Of a stretch of 64,000 nucleotides of DNA, positions 1 to 7,834 are shown in pieces. Positions within the stretch are counted from its first letter, which is position 1, and every line of letters starts with the position of its first letter. Source of the stretch: Massilia sp. YIM B02769 (GTDB lineage: Bacteria; Pseudomonadota; Gammaproteobacteria; Burkholderiales; Burkholderiaceae_D); assembly GCF_030411995.1 (NCBI RefSeq), contig NZ_JASNRC010000001.1:352447-416446 (forward strand), written 5' to 3'. The translations under genes were made by a program, and so were the position numbers. The notes beneath the pieces are model-generated. The model saw only the letters and a list, made by a program, of their open reading frames with translations, was not told where the DNA came from and searched no databases.

Positions 1-25
1 GCGTGGACGGCTCCGCCGTCCACGC
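1..25. repeat. REP-like palindrome at the window edge
   Basis: The first 25 bases form a perfect inverted repeat with 11-base arms (GCGTGGACGGC and its complement) around a TCC loop. Its GTGGAC core resembles the stem of a REP-like hairpin at 24592-24616. It lies inside the reading frame of the truncated first gene, so it may be a coding palindrome or a REP that entered the end of that gene. The left flank is outside the window. Confidence 0.4.
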
Positions 26-146
26 GTCCGACGAACATTCGAACGCCGAACACGATCAATATCACGCCCTCGCCACCTGGGCCACCACCGCCCTGGTCCG
101 CGCCAACGCCGCCCGCATCGACGGCCCTTGGCTCGTCGACAACTGA
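1..146 (+). CDS. 3' end of an unidentified protein gene (partial)
   Basis: An open frame runs from the window edge to a TGA at 144-146 and encodes about 47 residues ending in GPWLVDN. The stretch is rich in Ala, His and Asp (for example HALATWATTALVRAN), and its codon use matches the neighbours. I do not recognise the family from this C-terminal fragment. The next gene on the same strand starts 86 bases later behind its own promoter-like sequence, so the two are probably separate units. The frame is supported by the clean stop and the following non-coding AT-richer gap. Function is unknown. Confidence 0.5.
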   Translation, partial: VDGSAVHASDEHSNAEHDQYHALATWATTALVRANAARIDGPWLVDN

Positions 147-163
147 ATTAGAGCCAGAAATCT

Positions 164-193
164 AGCACGACCGTGCTTTTATCACACTATAAT
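164..193 (+). promoter_or_regulatory. Promoter with dyad operator upstream of the nitronate monooxygenase gene
   Basis: A perfect TATAAT -10 hexamer lies at 188-193. At 164-177 a perfect dyad AGCACG-AC-CGTGCT sits where the -35 element should be. A dyad over the -35 is the classical position for a repressor site, and the shape (6-base arms, 2-base centre) suits a TetR-type dimer. The regulator is not identified. The gene start lies about 40 bases downstream. Confidence 0.5.
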
Positions 194-231
194 CGACCAG
201 CTGGTCCGATCAACTTAGCCGAGAGCTGCCC

Positions 232-1194
232 ATGTCGCTGCCTACCGTACTGCAAAACCTGTCCCTCCCCGTCATTGCCTCGCCGATGTTCATTGCCAGC
301 GGTCCGGCCCTGGTTGCCGCCCAGTGCAAGGCCGGCATCGTCGGTTCCTTCCCGGCGCTGAACGCCCGCCCGGCCGAACTGCTCGACACCTGGCTGACCG
401 ACCTGCAGCGCGAGCTGGCCGAGTACAAGGCAGCCAACCCAAGCGCCATCGTCGGCCCGATCGCCGTCAACCAGATCGTGCACGCCTCGAACGCGCGTCT
501 CGAGCATGACGTCGAAGTCTGCGTGAAGCACCAGGTGCCGATCATCATCTCCTCGCTGCGCGCGCCGCCGAAAGAGATGCTGGACGCCGTGCACAGCTAC
601 GGCGGCATCGTGCTGCACGACGTGATCTCGATCCGCCATGCGCACAAGGCGCTGGAAGCGGGCGTCGACGGCCTGATCCTGGTGGCGGCCGGCGCTGGCG
701 GCCATGCGGGCGCCCTGTCGCCGTTCGCGCTGGTGGGTGAGGTACGCAAGTTCTTCAACGGTCCGATCGCGCTGTCCGGCTCGATCGCCACCGGCGACGC
801 CATCCTCGCGGCCCAGGCCATGGGCGCCGACTTCGCCTACATCGGTTCGCGCTGGCTGGCGACCAAGGAATCGAACGTCACCGACGACTACCGCGACGCC
901 ATCGTCGAGTCGAGCGCGGCCGACGTGGTCTACACCAATTTGTTCACCGGCGTGCACGGCAACTACCTGAAGAAATCGATCGTCAACGCGGGCCTGGACC
1001 CGGAAGCGCTGCCGGAATCGGACAAGAGCAAGATGAGCTTTGGCGACGGCAGCTCGAAAGCCAAGGCCTGGCGCGACATCTGGGGCGCCGGCCAGGGCGT
1101 GGGCCTGATGGATGATGTGCCGAGCACGGCCGAGATGGTCGAGCGCCTGAAGCGCGAGTACGAGGCGGCACGCGCGCGCCTCAGCCTGCGTTAA
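232..1194 (+). CDS. Nitronate monooxygenase family FMN-dependent oxidoreductase
   Basis: This 320-residue protein is a single TIM-barrel flavoprotein of the nitronate monooxygenase / 2-nitropropane dioxygenase family. These enzymes use FMN to oxidise alkyl nitronates such as propionate-3-nitronate, or act as related flavin oxidoreductases. The family signature AAGAGGHAG is at residues 152-160, with His158 at the position of the catalytic base. A phosphate-binding GSIATG follows at about 183-188. An N-terminal SLPVIASPMFIASGP is also typical. The length is normal and no signal peptide is seen, so it should be cytosolic. A dyad-containing promoter precedes it and a REP pair follows. The exact substrate is uncertain because many members do not use nitronates. 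Confidence 0.88.
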   Translation: MSLPTVLQNLSLPVIASPMFIASGPALVAAQCKAGIVGSFPALNARPAELLDTWLTDLQRELAEYKAANPSAIVGPIAVNQIVHASNARLEHDVEVCVKHQVPIIISSLRAPPKEMLDAVHSYGGIVLHDVISIRHAHKALEAGVDGLILVAAGAGGHAGALSPFALVGEVRKFFNGPIALSGSIATGDAILAAQAMGADFAYIGSRWLATKESNVTDDYRDAIVESSAADVVYTNLFTGVHGNYLKKSIVNAGLDPEALPESDKSKMSFGDGSSKAKAWRDIWGAGQGVGLMDDVPSTAEMVERLKREYEAARARLSLR

Positions 1195-1230
1195 GAGGCC
1201 GCAAGCGGCATTCTTTGCGTTAGCCGGTTC

Positions 1231-1410
1231 CCGTACGGTGGGCACGCTGTGCCCACGCGAACATTGGCATCATGTTGGCGCTGTTGGAGCCGCGTGGCAT
1301 GCATCTCGATACCGTGTGCCCAGGCATGCCGCAACATCCAAACAGAGCCAACACAGCATCACCATCCGCGTGGGCACAGAGTGCCTAGCGCGGCCCGGCC
1401 CACCCTACGG
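1231..1410. repeat. REP-pair element A (inverted 28-bp palindromes)
   Basis: The left copy (1231-1259) and the right copy (from 1367) are inverted relative to each other. Each carries the hairpin GTGGGCA-N5-TGCCCAC next to a GTAC or GTAG tetranucleotide. In the right copy about 14 extra bases interrupt the second arm before CCACCCTACGG. Inner TGTTGGC and GCCAACAC motifs are also inverted. The element fills the gap between the convergent nitronate monooxygenase and hpt genes. The same composite recurs at 10232, 28713 and 43112. Confidence 0.85.
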
Positions 1411-1427
1411 TTGCGTCCGCCGGGTGA

Positions 1428-2051
1428 TCAGGCGGTGGGTTTGGCATCCGGCACCGGAAACGCCGGCTCCGGTTCCACGCTCAAATCCGCCACGTTGATC
1501 GACCACAGGCCCGGCAGATTGCGCCAGTAGCCATACACGTCCATCCCGAAGCCGACCACGAATTCGTTCGGCAGCGTCAGCCCGACGATGTCCGCCTGGA
1601 TCGGCTTCGCGCGGCCGATGTTCTTGTCCGCGAAGACGGCCACGATCACTTCGGCCGCGCCCATGTCGAGCAGGCGCTGCTTCACGTGCGCCAGGGTCTC
1701 GCCTTCGTCGAGGATGTCGTCGACCACGACGATGGTCTTGCCGGCCACGTCCTGGCGCGGAATCACTTTCCACACCACCTGGCCGCCGCGGTCGTCGTCG
1801 CCATAGCGGCTGACGTGGATGTAGTCGAATTCGAGCGGGAAGTCGAGCTGGGGCAGCAGGGTGCCGGTGAAGACGACGGCGCCGCCCATCACGCCGAGCA
1901 CCAGGGGGAAGCTGCTGCTGTCCGGTGCGCCGAAGCGCGTGTTGAGCACGTCGGCCACTTGCCGCACGGCGGCTTGCACTTCTTCAGGACTGACGATCTG
2001 GCGCGCATTGGCAAGCAGGGCGCGGGCACGGGCGTGGTGATAGTCTTGCAT
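1428..2051 (-). CDS. hpt: Hypoxanthine-guanine phosphoribosyltransferase
   Basis: The product (207 residues from the ATG at 2051) is a type I phosphoribosyltransferase of purine salvage. It transfers the ribose-5-phosphate of PRPP to hypoxanthine or guanine in the cytosol. The PRPP loop VVVDDILDEGETL is at residues 108-120, and a GVMGGAVVF segment at 53-61 forms the pyrophosphate loop region. The frame stays open to a TTG 27 bases upstream. The ATG is preferred because CGGAAC lies at ribosome-binding distance and the protein then starts like its relatives (MQDYHHARA). It converges with the nitronate monooxygenase gene across REP-pair A. An MmcQ/YjbR gene lies just upstream on the same strand. 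Confidence 0.9.
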   Translation of the reverse strand: MQDYHHARARALLANARQIVSPEEVQAAVRQVADVLNTRFGAPDSSSFPLVLGVMGGAVVFTGTLLPQLDFPLEFDYIHVSRYGDDDRGGQVVWKVIPRQDVAGKTIVVVDDILDEGETLAHVKQRLLDMGAAEVIVAVFADKNIGRAKPIQADIVGLTLPNEFVVGFGMDVYGYWRNLPGLWSINVADLSVEPEPAFPVPDAKPTA

Positions 2052-2137
2052 GGTCGTTCCGGTGATTAATTTACTCAATATTTACCAAGGCATTATGCGG
2101 CAATTGCCGCGCCGGCGAAGTTCGGTTGGCGCGGCCT

Positions 2138-2497
2138 TCAGGATGCCGCTGCCTCGGTGATTTCGCGCTGCAGTTTCCTGGTCAGCTTTGCAAACACGAG
2201 CTCGTAGGCACGGCGCAGCAATGCGGCCGCTTCCTCGTCGCCGAGGCTGGCGCTGGCGTCCACCCGCACCCATTTCGCGCGCGCCAGATAAGGCGCCGGG
2301 ATGATGCCGGGGCGGTCGGTCAGTTCCAAAAAGCGCTCGTCCTCGGCCTTGAAGCTGATCGCCTGGGCCGGCGACGCATTGCCCGTCACCGCAAACATTT
2401 TGTCGCCGACCGAGAACACCAGGTCCTCGCCCCATTTGATGTCTTCGGTGGCGCCCGGAAAGCTGCGGCAGAGCGCCTTGGCGGCTTCGAAATCCAT
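2138..2497 (-). CDS. MmcQ/YjbR family protein
   Basis: This 119-residue protein has the compact MmcQ/YjbR fold, with the signature segments SFPGATEDIKWGEDLVFSVG near the N-terminus and APYLARAKWVRVD in the middle. The family has a double-wing fold and is often described as DNA-binding-like, but its cellular role is not established. It is full length and has no signal peptide or membrane segment. It lies about 90 bases upstream of hpt on the same strand and is divergent from the Xaa-Pro aminopeptidase gene. Co-transcription with hpt is possible. Confidence 0.85.
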   Translation of the reverse strand: MDFEAAKALCRSFPGATEDIKWGEDLVFSVGDKMFAVTGNASPAQAISFKAEDERFLELTDRPGIIPAPYLARAKWVRVDASASLGDEEAAALLRRAYELVFAKLTRKLQREITEAAAS

Positions 2498-2648
2498 GTT
2501 CTCGTCTCCCTGTGATCGGTTTGTCCGCCCAGTTTAGCGCGGCGGAGAACAGGCTGGATCGTTTTGATGTTTCAGCGCAAGATTCGTCTGCGCCATTGTC
2601 CCTGTTTGCGGCGTATCATACGTGGCTTGAATAACATCCCAGCAAGCC

Positions 2649-4466
2649 ATGTCCACCTCTGACTTCCATGTCCAGCGCGACGCGCGCCTGGCCCAGCTGC
2701 GCGCCGCCATGGCGCGCCACGGTATCGACGCCTGTATCGTGCCATCCGCCGATCCCCACCTGTCCGAATACCTGCCGCGCCGCTGGCAAGGGCGCGAATG
2801 GCTCTCCGGCTTCACCGGCTCGGTCGGCACCTTCATCGCCACCGCGGACTTCGCCGGCGTCTGGACCGACGGCCGCTACTACACGCAAGCCGAGACCGAA
2901 CTGGCCGGCAGCGAGATCCAGCTGATGAAGATCCCGTCGGGCGCCAGCCTGCTGCACATCGACTGGCTGGCTGCCAACATGCAGCCGGGCCAGACGGTGG
3001 CGGTCGACGCCCGCGTGCTCGGCCTGGCCGTGGCGCGTTTGCTGGGCGACGCCCTGAAGGCACGTGGCGTAACCCTGCGCACCGACATCGATTTGCTGGA
3101 CGAGATCTGGAATGACCGTCCCGGCTTGCCGGCAGATGCGCTGTACGAGCACGCCGCCCCGCATGCAACGCAGTCGCGCGCCGACAAGCTCGCCGCGACC
3201 CGCGCCGCAATGGAAAAACTCGGCGCCGAACGCCACTTCATCTCGACCCTGGACGACATCGGCTACCTGTTCAATTTGCGCGGCTCGGATGTGAGCTACA
3301 ACCCGGTATTCGTGGCGCACGCGCTGGTCGAACGCGACGGCGCGACCGTGTTCGTGGCCGACGGCAAAGCCTCGGAAGCCTTGCGTGCGCGCCTGCTGGA
3401 AGACGGCGTGCGCCTGGCGCCGTATGCGGATGCCGCCGATGCCCTGGCAGCGATCCCGGAAGGCAGCAGCCTGCTGGTCGACCCGCGCCGCGTCACCGCC
3501 GGCATGCGCGCCGCCGTGCCGCCATCGGTGCGGGTGGTCGAAGCAATCAACCCTACCACCTTTGCCAAGTCGCGCAAGACCGATGAGGAAGCCGCCCACG
3601 TGCGCGCCACCATGGAGCAGGACGGCGCCGCCTTGTGCGAATTCTTCTCCTGGCTGGAAGCGACCCTGGCCGATCCCGGCCGCGCACCGATTACCGAACT
3701 CACCATCGACGAGCAGATCACGGCCGCGCGTGCGCGCCGTCCGCATTTCGTCAGCCCGAGCTTCGGCACGATTGCCGGCTTCAACGCCAACGGCGCCATC
3801 ATGCATTACCGCGCCACCCCGGCTGCGCACGCGGTCATCGAAGGCGACGGCCTGCTGCTGATCGACTCCGGCGGCCAGTACCTGGGCGGCACCACCGACA
3901 TCACGCGCGTGGTCCCGGTCGGCACCATCACCGATGACCACAAGCGCGACTTCACCCTCGTCCTGAAAGGGATGATGGCGCTGTCGATGGTCCAGTTCCC
4001 GCGCGGTACCCGCGGCCCGATGCTCGATGCCATCGCACGCGCGCCGATCTGGGCCGCCGGCGTGGACTACGGCCACGGCACCGGCCACGGCGTCGGCTAC
4101 TTCATGAACGTGCACGAAGGCCCGCAGGTGATTTCGCCGAGCGCGCCGCCGGACCCGCACACGGCCATCGAGCCGGGCATGATCACCTCGAACGAGCCGG
4201 GCATCTACAAGCCGGGCCGCTGGGGTATCCGCATCGAGAACCTGGTGCTGGCCGTGGCTGCCGGGAGCGGAGAGTTCGGCGAGTTCCTGCGCTTCGAGAC
4301 GCTGACCCTGTGCCCGATCGACACCCGCTGCATCGACCTGGCGCTGCTGCAGCCGCATGAAAAGGCATGGCTGAACGGCTACCACGCCGAAGTGCGCGCG
4401 CGCCTGCTGCCGCATGTCGATGGCGCCGCGCGCGCCTGGCTGGAACTGCGCACGGAGGCGATCTGA
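2649..4466 (+). CDS. Xaa-Pro aminopeptidase (M24B, long form)
   Basis: This 605-residue M24B metallopeptidase releases N-terminal residues preceding proline. It is the long aminopeptidase P form: two creatinase-type N-terminal domains (roughly 1-160 and 160-310), then the pita-bread catalytic domain. The metal ligands are visible: Asp in LIDSGG and TTDITR (near 405-417), His in HGTGHGVGYF (near 478), Glu in TSNEPGIY (near 516) and Glu in IRIENL (near 530). No signal peptide is present, so it is cytosolic and probably works in peptide turnover. Its stop overlaps the start of the next small gene by one base (TGATG), and it heads a run of six close same-strand genes. Confidence 0.92.
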   Translation: MSTSDFHVQRDARLAQLRAAMARHGIDACIVPSADPHLSEYLPRRWQGREWLSGFTGSVGTFIATADFAGVWTDGRYYTQAETELAGSEIQLMKIPSGASLLHIDWLAANMQPGQTVAVDARVLGLAVARLLGDALKARGVTLRTDIDLLDEIWNDRPGLPADALYEHAAPHATQSRADKLAATRAAMEKLGAERHFISTLDDIGYLFNLRGSDVSYNPVFVAHALVERDGATVFVADGKASEALRARLLEDGVRLAPYADAADALAAIPEGSSLLVDPRRVTAGMRAAVPPSVRVVEAINPTTFAKSRKTDEEAAHVRATMEQDGAALCEFFSWLEATLADPGRAPITELTIDEQITAARARRPHFVSPSFGTIAGFNANGAIMHYRATPAAHAVIEGDGLLLIDSGGQYLGGTTDITRVVPVGTITDDHKRDFTLVLKGMMALSMVQFPRGTRGPMLDAIARAPIWAAGVDYGHGTGHGVGYFMNVHEGPQVISPSAPPDPHTAIEPGMITSNEPGIYKPGRWGIRIENLVLAVAAGSGEFGEFLRFETLTLCPIDTRCIDLALLQPHEKAWLNGYHAEVRARLLPHVDGAARAWLELRTEAI

Positions 4467-4726
4467 TGGCCTCCGCCCGTTCCACCCGCGCCAGCGCCGC
4501 CGTCGAGCGCCTGAAACGCCGTACCGGCCACACCGGCTACTCGATGGCCCGCACCGCCGACGGCTCCTTCTTCCTGTCCGAGACGCCCGGCGCGCCGCCG
4601 CTGTGCGCGCCGCTGGAACTCGACGACTTCGTCGCCTTCGTCAACGGCCTGGGGCCGCAGGAGGTCAAGCGCATGACCAAGAACGACGTCGCCTTCGAGA
4701 AGCAGCTGGTCAGGAAGAAGCCCTGA
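4466..4726 (+). CDS. Small conserved protein, function unknown
   Basis: This gene encodes 86 residues and starts at the ATG that overlaps the TGA of the aminopeptidase gene, so translation is probably coupled. The protein is basic at both ends (ASARSTRASAAVERLKRRTG and EKQLVRKKP). The centre contains GYSMARTADGSFFLSETPG followed by a short acidic segment, LELDDFVAFVNGLG. There is no signal peptide, membrane helix or recognisable motif. Overlap with the upstream gene and typical codon use support a real gene. No function can be assigned. Confidence 0.7.
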   Translation: MASARSTRASAAVERLKRRTGHTGYSMARTADGSFFLSETPGAPPLCAPLELDDFVAFVNGLGPQEVKRMTKNDVAFEKQLVRKKP

Positions 4727-4763
4727 AATCCAGGCTGCCCGCGCAGCCTAGCGAAAGACCGTC

Positions 4764-5507
4764 ATGACGACGTCCGAACTGCTGGCGACCTATTGGTCGC
4801 CTTCCGAGATCGCCACGAACGGCGTGATCCTGCTGCACCTGGCCGGCGCGCTGCTGCTCGGCCTGCTGGTCGGCTACGAGCGTTCGTACCACGGCCGCGC
4901 GGCCGGCATGCGCACCTATGGCCTGGTGTGCATGGCCTCGGCGGCGCTGACCATCGTCAGCGGCTATCCCGAGTTCTGGTACGGCGGCGGCACCGGTGCG
5001 ATTGCGCCGGTCGATCCGACCCGCGTGATGCAGGGCGTGGTCACCGGCATCGGCTTCCTCGGCGCCGGCGTGATCATGCGCGAAGGCTTCACCATCAGCG
5101 GCCTGACCACCGCGGCCTCGATCTGGAGTTCGTCGGTGATCGGCATCCTGGTCGGCGTTGGCTTTTATTTGTCGGCGATGGGACTGGCCTTTTTCTCGGC
5201 CATGATCATGATCTACCTGAACCGGGTGGAAGCGGTGCTGCCTTCGCGCCGCGCGGTGGCCGTGATGCTGCGCTTTCGCGAGCACTTCCTGCCGAAGGAA
5301 GAGGCACTGCGCGAAGCGGCGCTCGAGCGCGGCTACCAGATCGCCGGCAGCTCGCTGACGATTGCCAGCAGCAATGGGCGCCAGGAGTGGCGCTTCGTGG
5401 CGCTGGCCCTGTCCAGCCACAACCGCGCCACCCTGACCGAACTGGCGGCCGAACTGGCCGCCTTCGAAGGCGTCGAGGGCTTCCAGCTCTCGCACGCCCG
5501 CAATTGA
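4764..5507 (+). CDS. MgtC/SapB family membrane protein
   Basis: The 247-residue product has the MgtC/SapB layout: hydrophobic helices over roughly residues 20-155 and a soluble C-terminal domain. Family hallmarks are GLLVGYERSYHGRAAGMRTYGLVC near residues 33-57, GIGFLGAGVIM in the third helix, and GLTTAASIWSSSVIGILVGVGF. MgtC proteins sit in the inner membrane and are linked to low-magnesium survival and control of ATP synthase or phosphate uptake in other bacteria. Which applies here is unknown. It lies 37 bases after the small gene and 34 before the DUF924 gene, in the same run. No magnesium riboswitch-like leader is apparent. Confidence 0.88.
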   Translation: MTTSELLATYWSPSEIATNGVILLHLAGALLLGLLVGYERSYHGRAAGMRTYGLVCMASAALTIVSGYPEFWYGGGTGAIAPVDPTRVMQGVVTGIGFLGAGVIMREGFTISGLTTAASIWSSSVIGILVGVGFYLSAMGLAFFSAMIMIYLNRVEAVLPSRRAVAVMLRFREHFLPKEEALREAALERGYQIAGSSLTIASSNGRQEWRFVALALSSHNRATLTELAAELAAFEGVEGFQLSHARN

Positions 5508-5541
5508 ACGACACATAAAAAAACGCATGGGATACACCGAC

Positions 5542-6123
5542 ATGACCCCTCAAGACGTACTCGATTTCTGGTTCCTGCCGCGCAGCGACGCCAACTACGG
5601 CAAGGCGCGCCCGGAATGGTTCCGCAAGGACGCCGCCTTCGACACGCAGATCCGCGAGCGCTTCGGCGCCCTGGTTGCCCAGGCGGTGGCCGGCGGCCTG
5701 CGCGAGTGGGACATCGACCATGGCGCCGAAGGCACGCTGGCGCGCATCCTGGTGCTCGACCAGTTCACGCGCAACGCCCACCGCGATACGCCCGGTTCCT
5801 TTGCCGGCGACGCGCTGGCGCTGGCGGCCGCCCGCCAGCTGGTCGACAGCGGCGCCGACCGCACGCTGGAACCGCAGCAGCGCGCCTTCGTCTACATGCC
5901 TTTCGAGCATGCCGAGGACGCGCGCATGCAGCAGTGCGCGGTCGATCTGTTCACCCAGCTGGCGAGCGAGCACGCGGGCTTTGCCGACATGCTCGACTAC
6001 GCCCACCGCCACCGCGGCGTGATCGCCCGCTTTGGCCGCTTCCCGCACCGTAACCCCATCCTCGGCCGCGCGTCCACGCCCGACGAATTGCAGTACCTGG
6101 GCCAGCCCGGCGCCGGTTTCTGA
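5542..6123 (+). CDS. DUF924 family protein
   Basis: This protein of about 193 residues belongs to DUF924, an all-helical family related in fold to TPR-like proteins. Its function is not established. Typical segments are DVLDFWFLP at the N-terminus, LARILVLDQFTRNAHRDTP and AFVYMPFEHAEDARMQ in the middle, and RFGRFPHRNPILGRAST near the end. An in-frame ATG also exists at 5527. The start at 5542 (MTPQDV) is preferred because it matches usual family starts and has a GGGA at suitable distance. Its stop overlaps the following ATG by one base (TGATG), indicating translational coupling to the DUF2520 gene. Confidence 0.87.
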   Translation: MTPQDVLDFWFLPRSDANYGKARPEWFRKDAAFDTQIRERFGALVAQAVAGGLREWDIDHGAEGTLARILVLDQFTRNAHRDTPGSFAGDALALAAARQLVDSGADRTLEPQQRAFVYMPFEHAEDARMQQCAVDLFTQLASEHAGFADMLDYAHRHRGVIARFGRFPHRNPILGRASTPDELQYLGQPGAGF

Positions 6124-6947
6124 TGCCGGCAACGCTGAACATCGTCGGCGCCGGCCATGTCGGCCGCACGCTGGGCCGCCTGTTTGCCGCGCACGGCGTT
6201 TTTGCCGTGCAGGACGTGCTGACGCGCTCGCTTGACACCGCGAACGCGGCCGTGGCCTTCATCGGCGCCGGCCGGGCTGTCGCCGGTCTTGCCGACCTGC
6301 GTCCGGCCGCTGTGTGGATGCTGGCCGTGGGCGACGACCAGATCGCGTCCACCTGCGCGGCGCTGGCCGGGGCCGGGCTGCTGCAGGATGCCGTCGTCTT
6401 CCACTGCAGCGGCGCCAAGGCGTCGAGCGAACTGCAGGCCCCCGGTGCGTCGACCGCGAGCGTGCATCCTGTACGCAGCTTCGCCGATCCCGAGGGCGTG
6501 GCTGCCGCGTTTGCCGGCACCTGGTGCGGCGTCGAGGGCGATGCCAGGGCGCTGGCGCTGCTCACGCCCGCCTTCGAGGCGATCGGTGCGCGCCTGGTGA
6601 CGATCGACGCCGCCGCCAAGACCGTCTACCACGCCGCGTCCGTGTTCGCTGCCAACTACCTGGTGACCGTGCTGGATGCCGCGCTGCGCGCCTATGTGGC
6701 GGCCGGTGTGCCGGAAGCGGTGGCGCGCGAACTGGCGCGGCCGCTTGCCAGCGAGTCCCTGGCCAATGTGTTCCGCCTCGGCCCGGCCGCGGCGCTGAGC
6801 GGCCCGGTGGCGCGCGGCGACCTTGTCACCGTGGCGCGCCAGCAGGCGGCGGTTTCGCACTGGGATGCGCCGACCGGGCGCCTGTACGACGCGCTGGTGG
6901 AAGCCACTACCTCATTGGCCGCGCGCAAGCGGCGCGGCCAGTCCTGA
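6123..6947 (+). CDS. Rossmann-like / DUF2520 domain oxidoreductase
   Basis: The 274-residue product begins with a dinucleotide-binding fingerprint, IVGAGHVGRTLG, at residues 6-17. It continues as a ProC-like two-domain protein: an N-terminal Rossmann domain to about 155, then a helical DUF2520 domain. VFHCSGAKASSEL and ASVHPVRSFADP are typical of the family. These proteins resemble F420- or NADP-dependent reductases, but the substrate is unknown. The start overlaps the DUF924 stop, and a MAPEG gene follows 22 bases later, so it is part of the same operon. Confidence 0.85.
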   Translation: MPATLNIVGAGHVGRTLGRLFAAHGVFAVQDVLTRSLDTANAAVAFIGAGRAVAGLADLRPAAVWMLAVGDDQIASTCAALAGAGLLQDAVVFHCSGAKASSELQAPGASTASVHPVRSFADPEGVAAAFAGTWCGVEGDARALALLTPAFEAIGARLVTIDAAAKTVYHAASVFAANYLVTVLDAALRAYVAAGVPEAVARELARPLASESLANVFRLGPAAALSGPVARGDLVTVARQQAAVSHWDAPTGRLYDALVEATTSLAARKRRGQS

Positions 6948-6969
6948 TTTTTATTTCCCTGGAGTATCG

Positions 6970-7347
6970 ATGCTGTTGAGTGCCTGGGCCACGCTGGCCG
7001 CCTTGGGTGTGTATTTCTGGACCGGCGTGGTCGCCGGCGCGGCGCGTGTGCGCTACAAGGTGCCGGCGCCGTCGATGGATGGGCCGGAAGCTTTTCAGAG
7101 CCGCCAGCGCGTGCAGATGAATACCCTCGAACAGTTGCCGCTGGTACTGGTGCCGATGTGGCTGTGCGCCTGGTACCTGGGCGATACCTGGGCGGCGGCC
7201 GGCGGCATGCTGTGGTGCTTTGCCCGCGTGCTGTATGCGCTGGGCTATTACCGCGACCCAGCCAAGCGCGAACTCGGCTTTATTCTCGGCATGGTGGCCT
7301 GCGGCGCCCTGGTTGCCGGCGCCACTGTTGGTTTATTGATGCAGTAG
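6970..7347 (+). CDS. MAPEG family membrane protein
   Basis: This 125-residue protein has four hydrophobic segments and the MAPEG-type central motif RQRVQMNTLEQLPLVLVPMW. In that motif the conserved Asn-Thr-x-Glu lies between the first and second helices. MAPEG proteins are membrane-bound glutathione- or eicosanoid-related enzymes. Bacterial members are of unknown substrate. A GGAG lies shortly upstream of the ATG. It is the last gene of the plus-strand run that starts with the Xaa-Pro aminopeptidase. Confidence 0.85.
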   Translation: MLLSAWATLAALGVYFWTGVVAGAARVRYKVPAPSMDGPEAFQSRQRVQMNTLEQLPLVLVPMWLCAWYLGDTWAAAGGMLWCFARVLYALGYYRDPAKRELGFILGMVACGALVAGATVGLLMQ

Positions 7348-7471
7348 AGCAAGCTTCTTGCATCATTCCGTCGACAAAGTTTTCAAAGGGCAATAAGCTT
7401 GCCGCTGATTCCGTCAATACACGGTGACTGGTGCGCGTCGCGCCCGGGCCGGTGTCGACGCAGGAGGCAGC

Positions 7472-7834
7472 ATGCTGTTTTTGAAGAGTACCGCAACGAC
7501 CAAGGCGCCGGGCATCTATGAAGTCGACATCGCCGCCAAGCCGCCGGGCAAGACCTATGGCGTCTTCCTGGCCACCGACCCGGACAATCCACCGCATTCG
7601 GTGCTCGCCGCCCTGACCGAGCTCGGCTTCAAAGGCACTTACCAGAAGCGCTACACCCACCGCGACAGCGGCCGCGTGCTCGACCTGCACTTCGAAAAGG
7701 ACGGCACCGATATCTTCAAGGGCTGGAAGGCAGAGGAGTGCAGCGCCAACCTGGCGGCCATCGACACCTTGTTCGGGAATGTCGGTATTGCCGTCACGCC
7801 GCGGGTGATGACGATGGCCGAAGCTTACTCCTGA
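7472..7834 (+). CDS. Hypothetical protein, its last codons reused in the repeat array
   Basis: This 120-residue soluble protein starts at the ATG preceded by a strong AGGAGG, 5 bases away. A longer in-frame start at 7424 has no such site. I do not recognise the family. The sequence reads as a small alpha/beta protein (YGVFLATDPDNPPHSVLAALTELGFKGTYQKRYTHRD) without signal or membrane segment. The final codons TAC TCC TGA form the beginning of the 131-bp repeat unit that is copied five more times downstream. The gene end was therefore part of the segment that was duplicated. It may not share the transcript of the preceding run, because 124 bases separate it from the MAPEG gene. Confidence 0.7.
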   Translation: MLFLKSTATTKAPGIYEVDIAAKPPGKTYGVFLATDPDNPPHSVLAALTELGFKGTYQKRYTHRDSGRVLDLHFEKDGTDIFKGWKAEECSANLAAIDTLFGNVGIAVTPRVMTMAEAYS

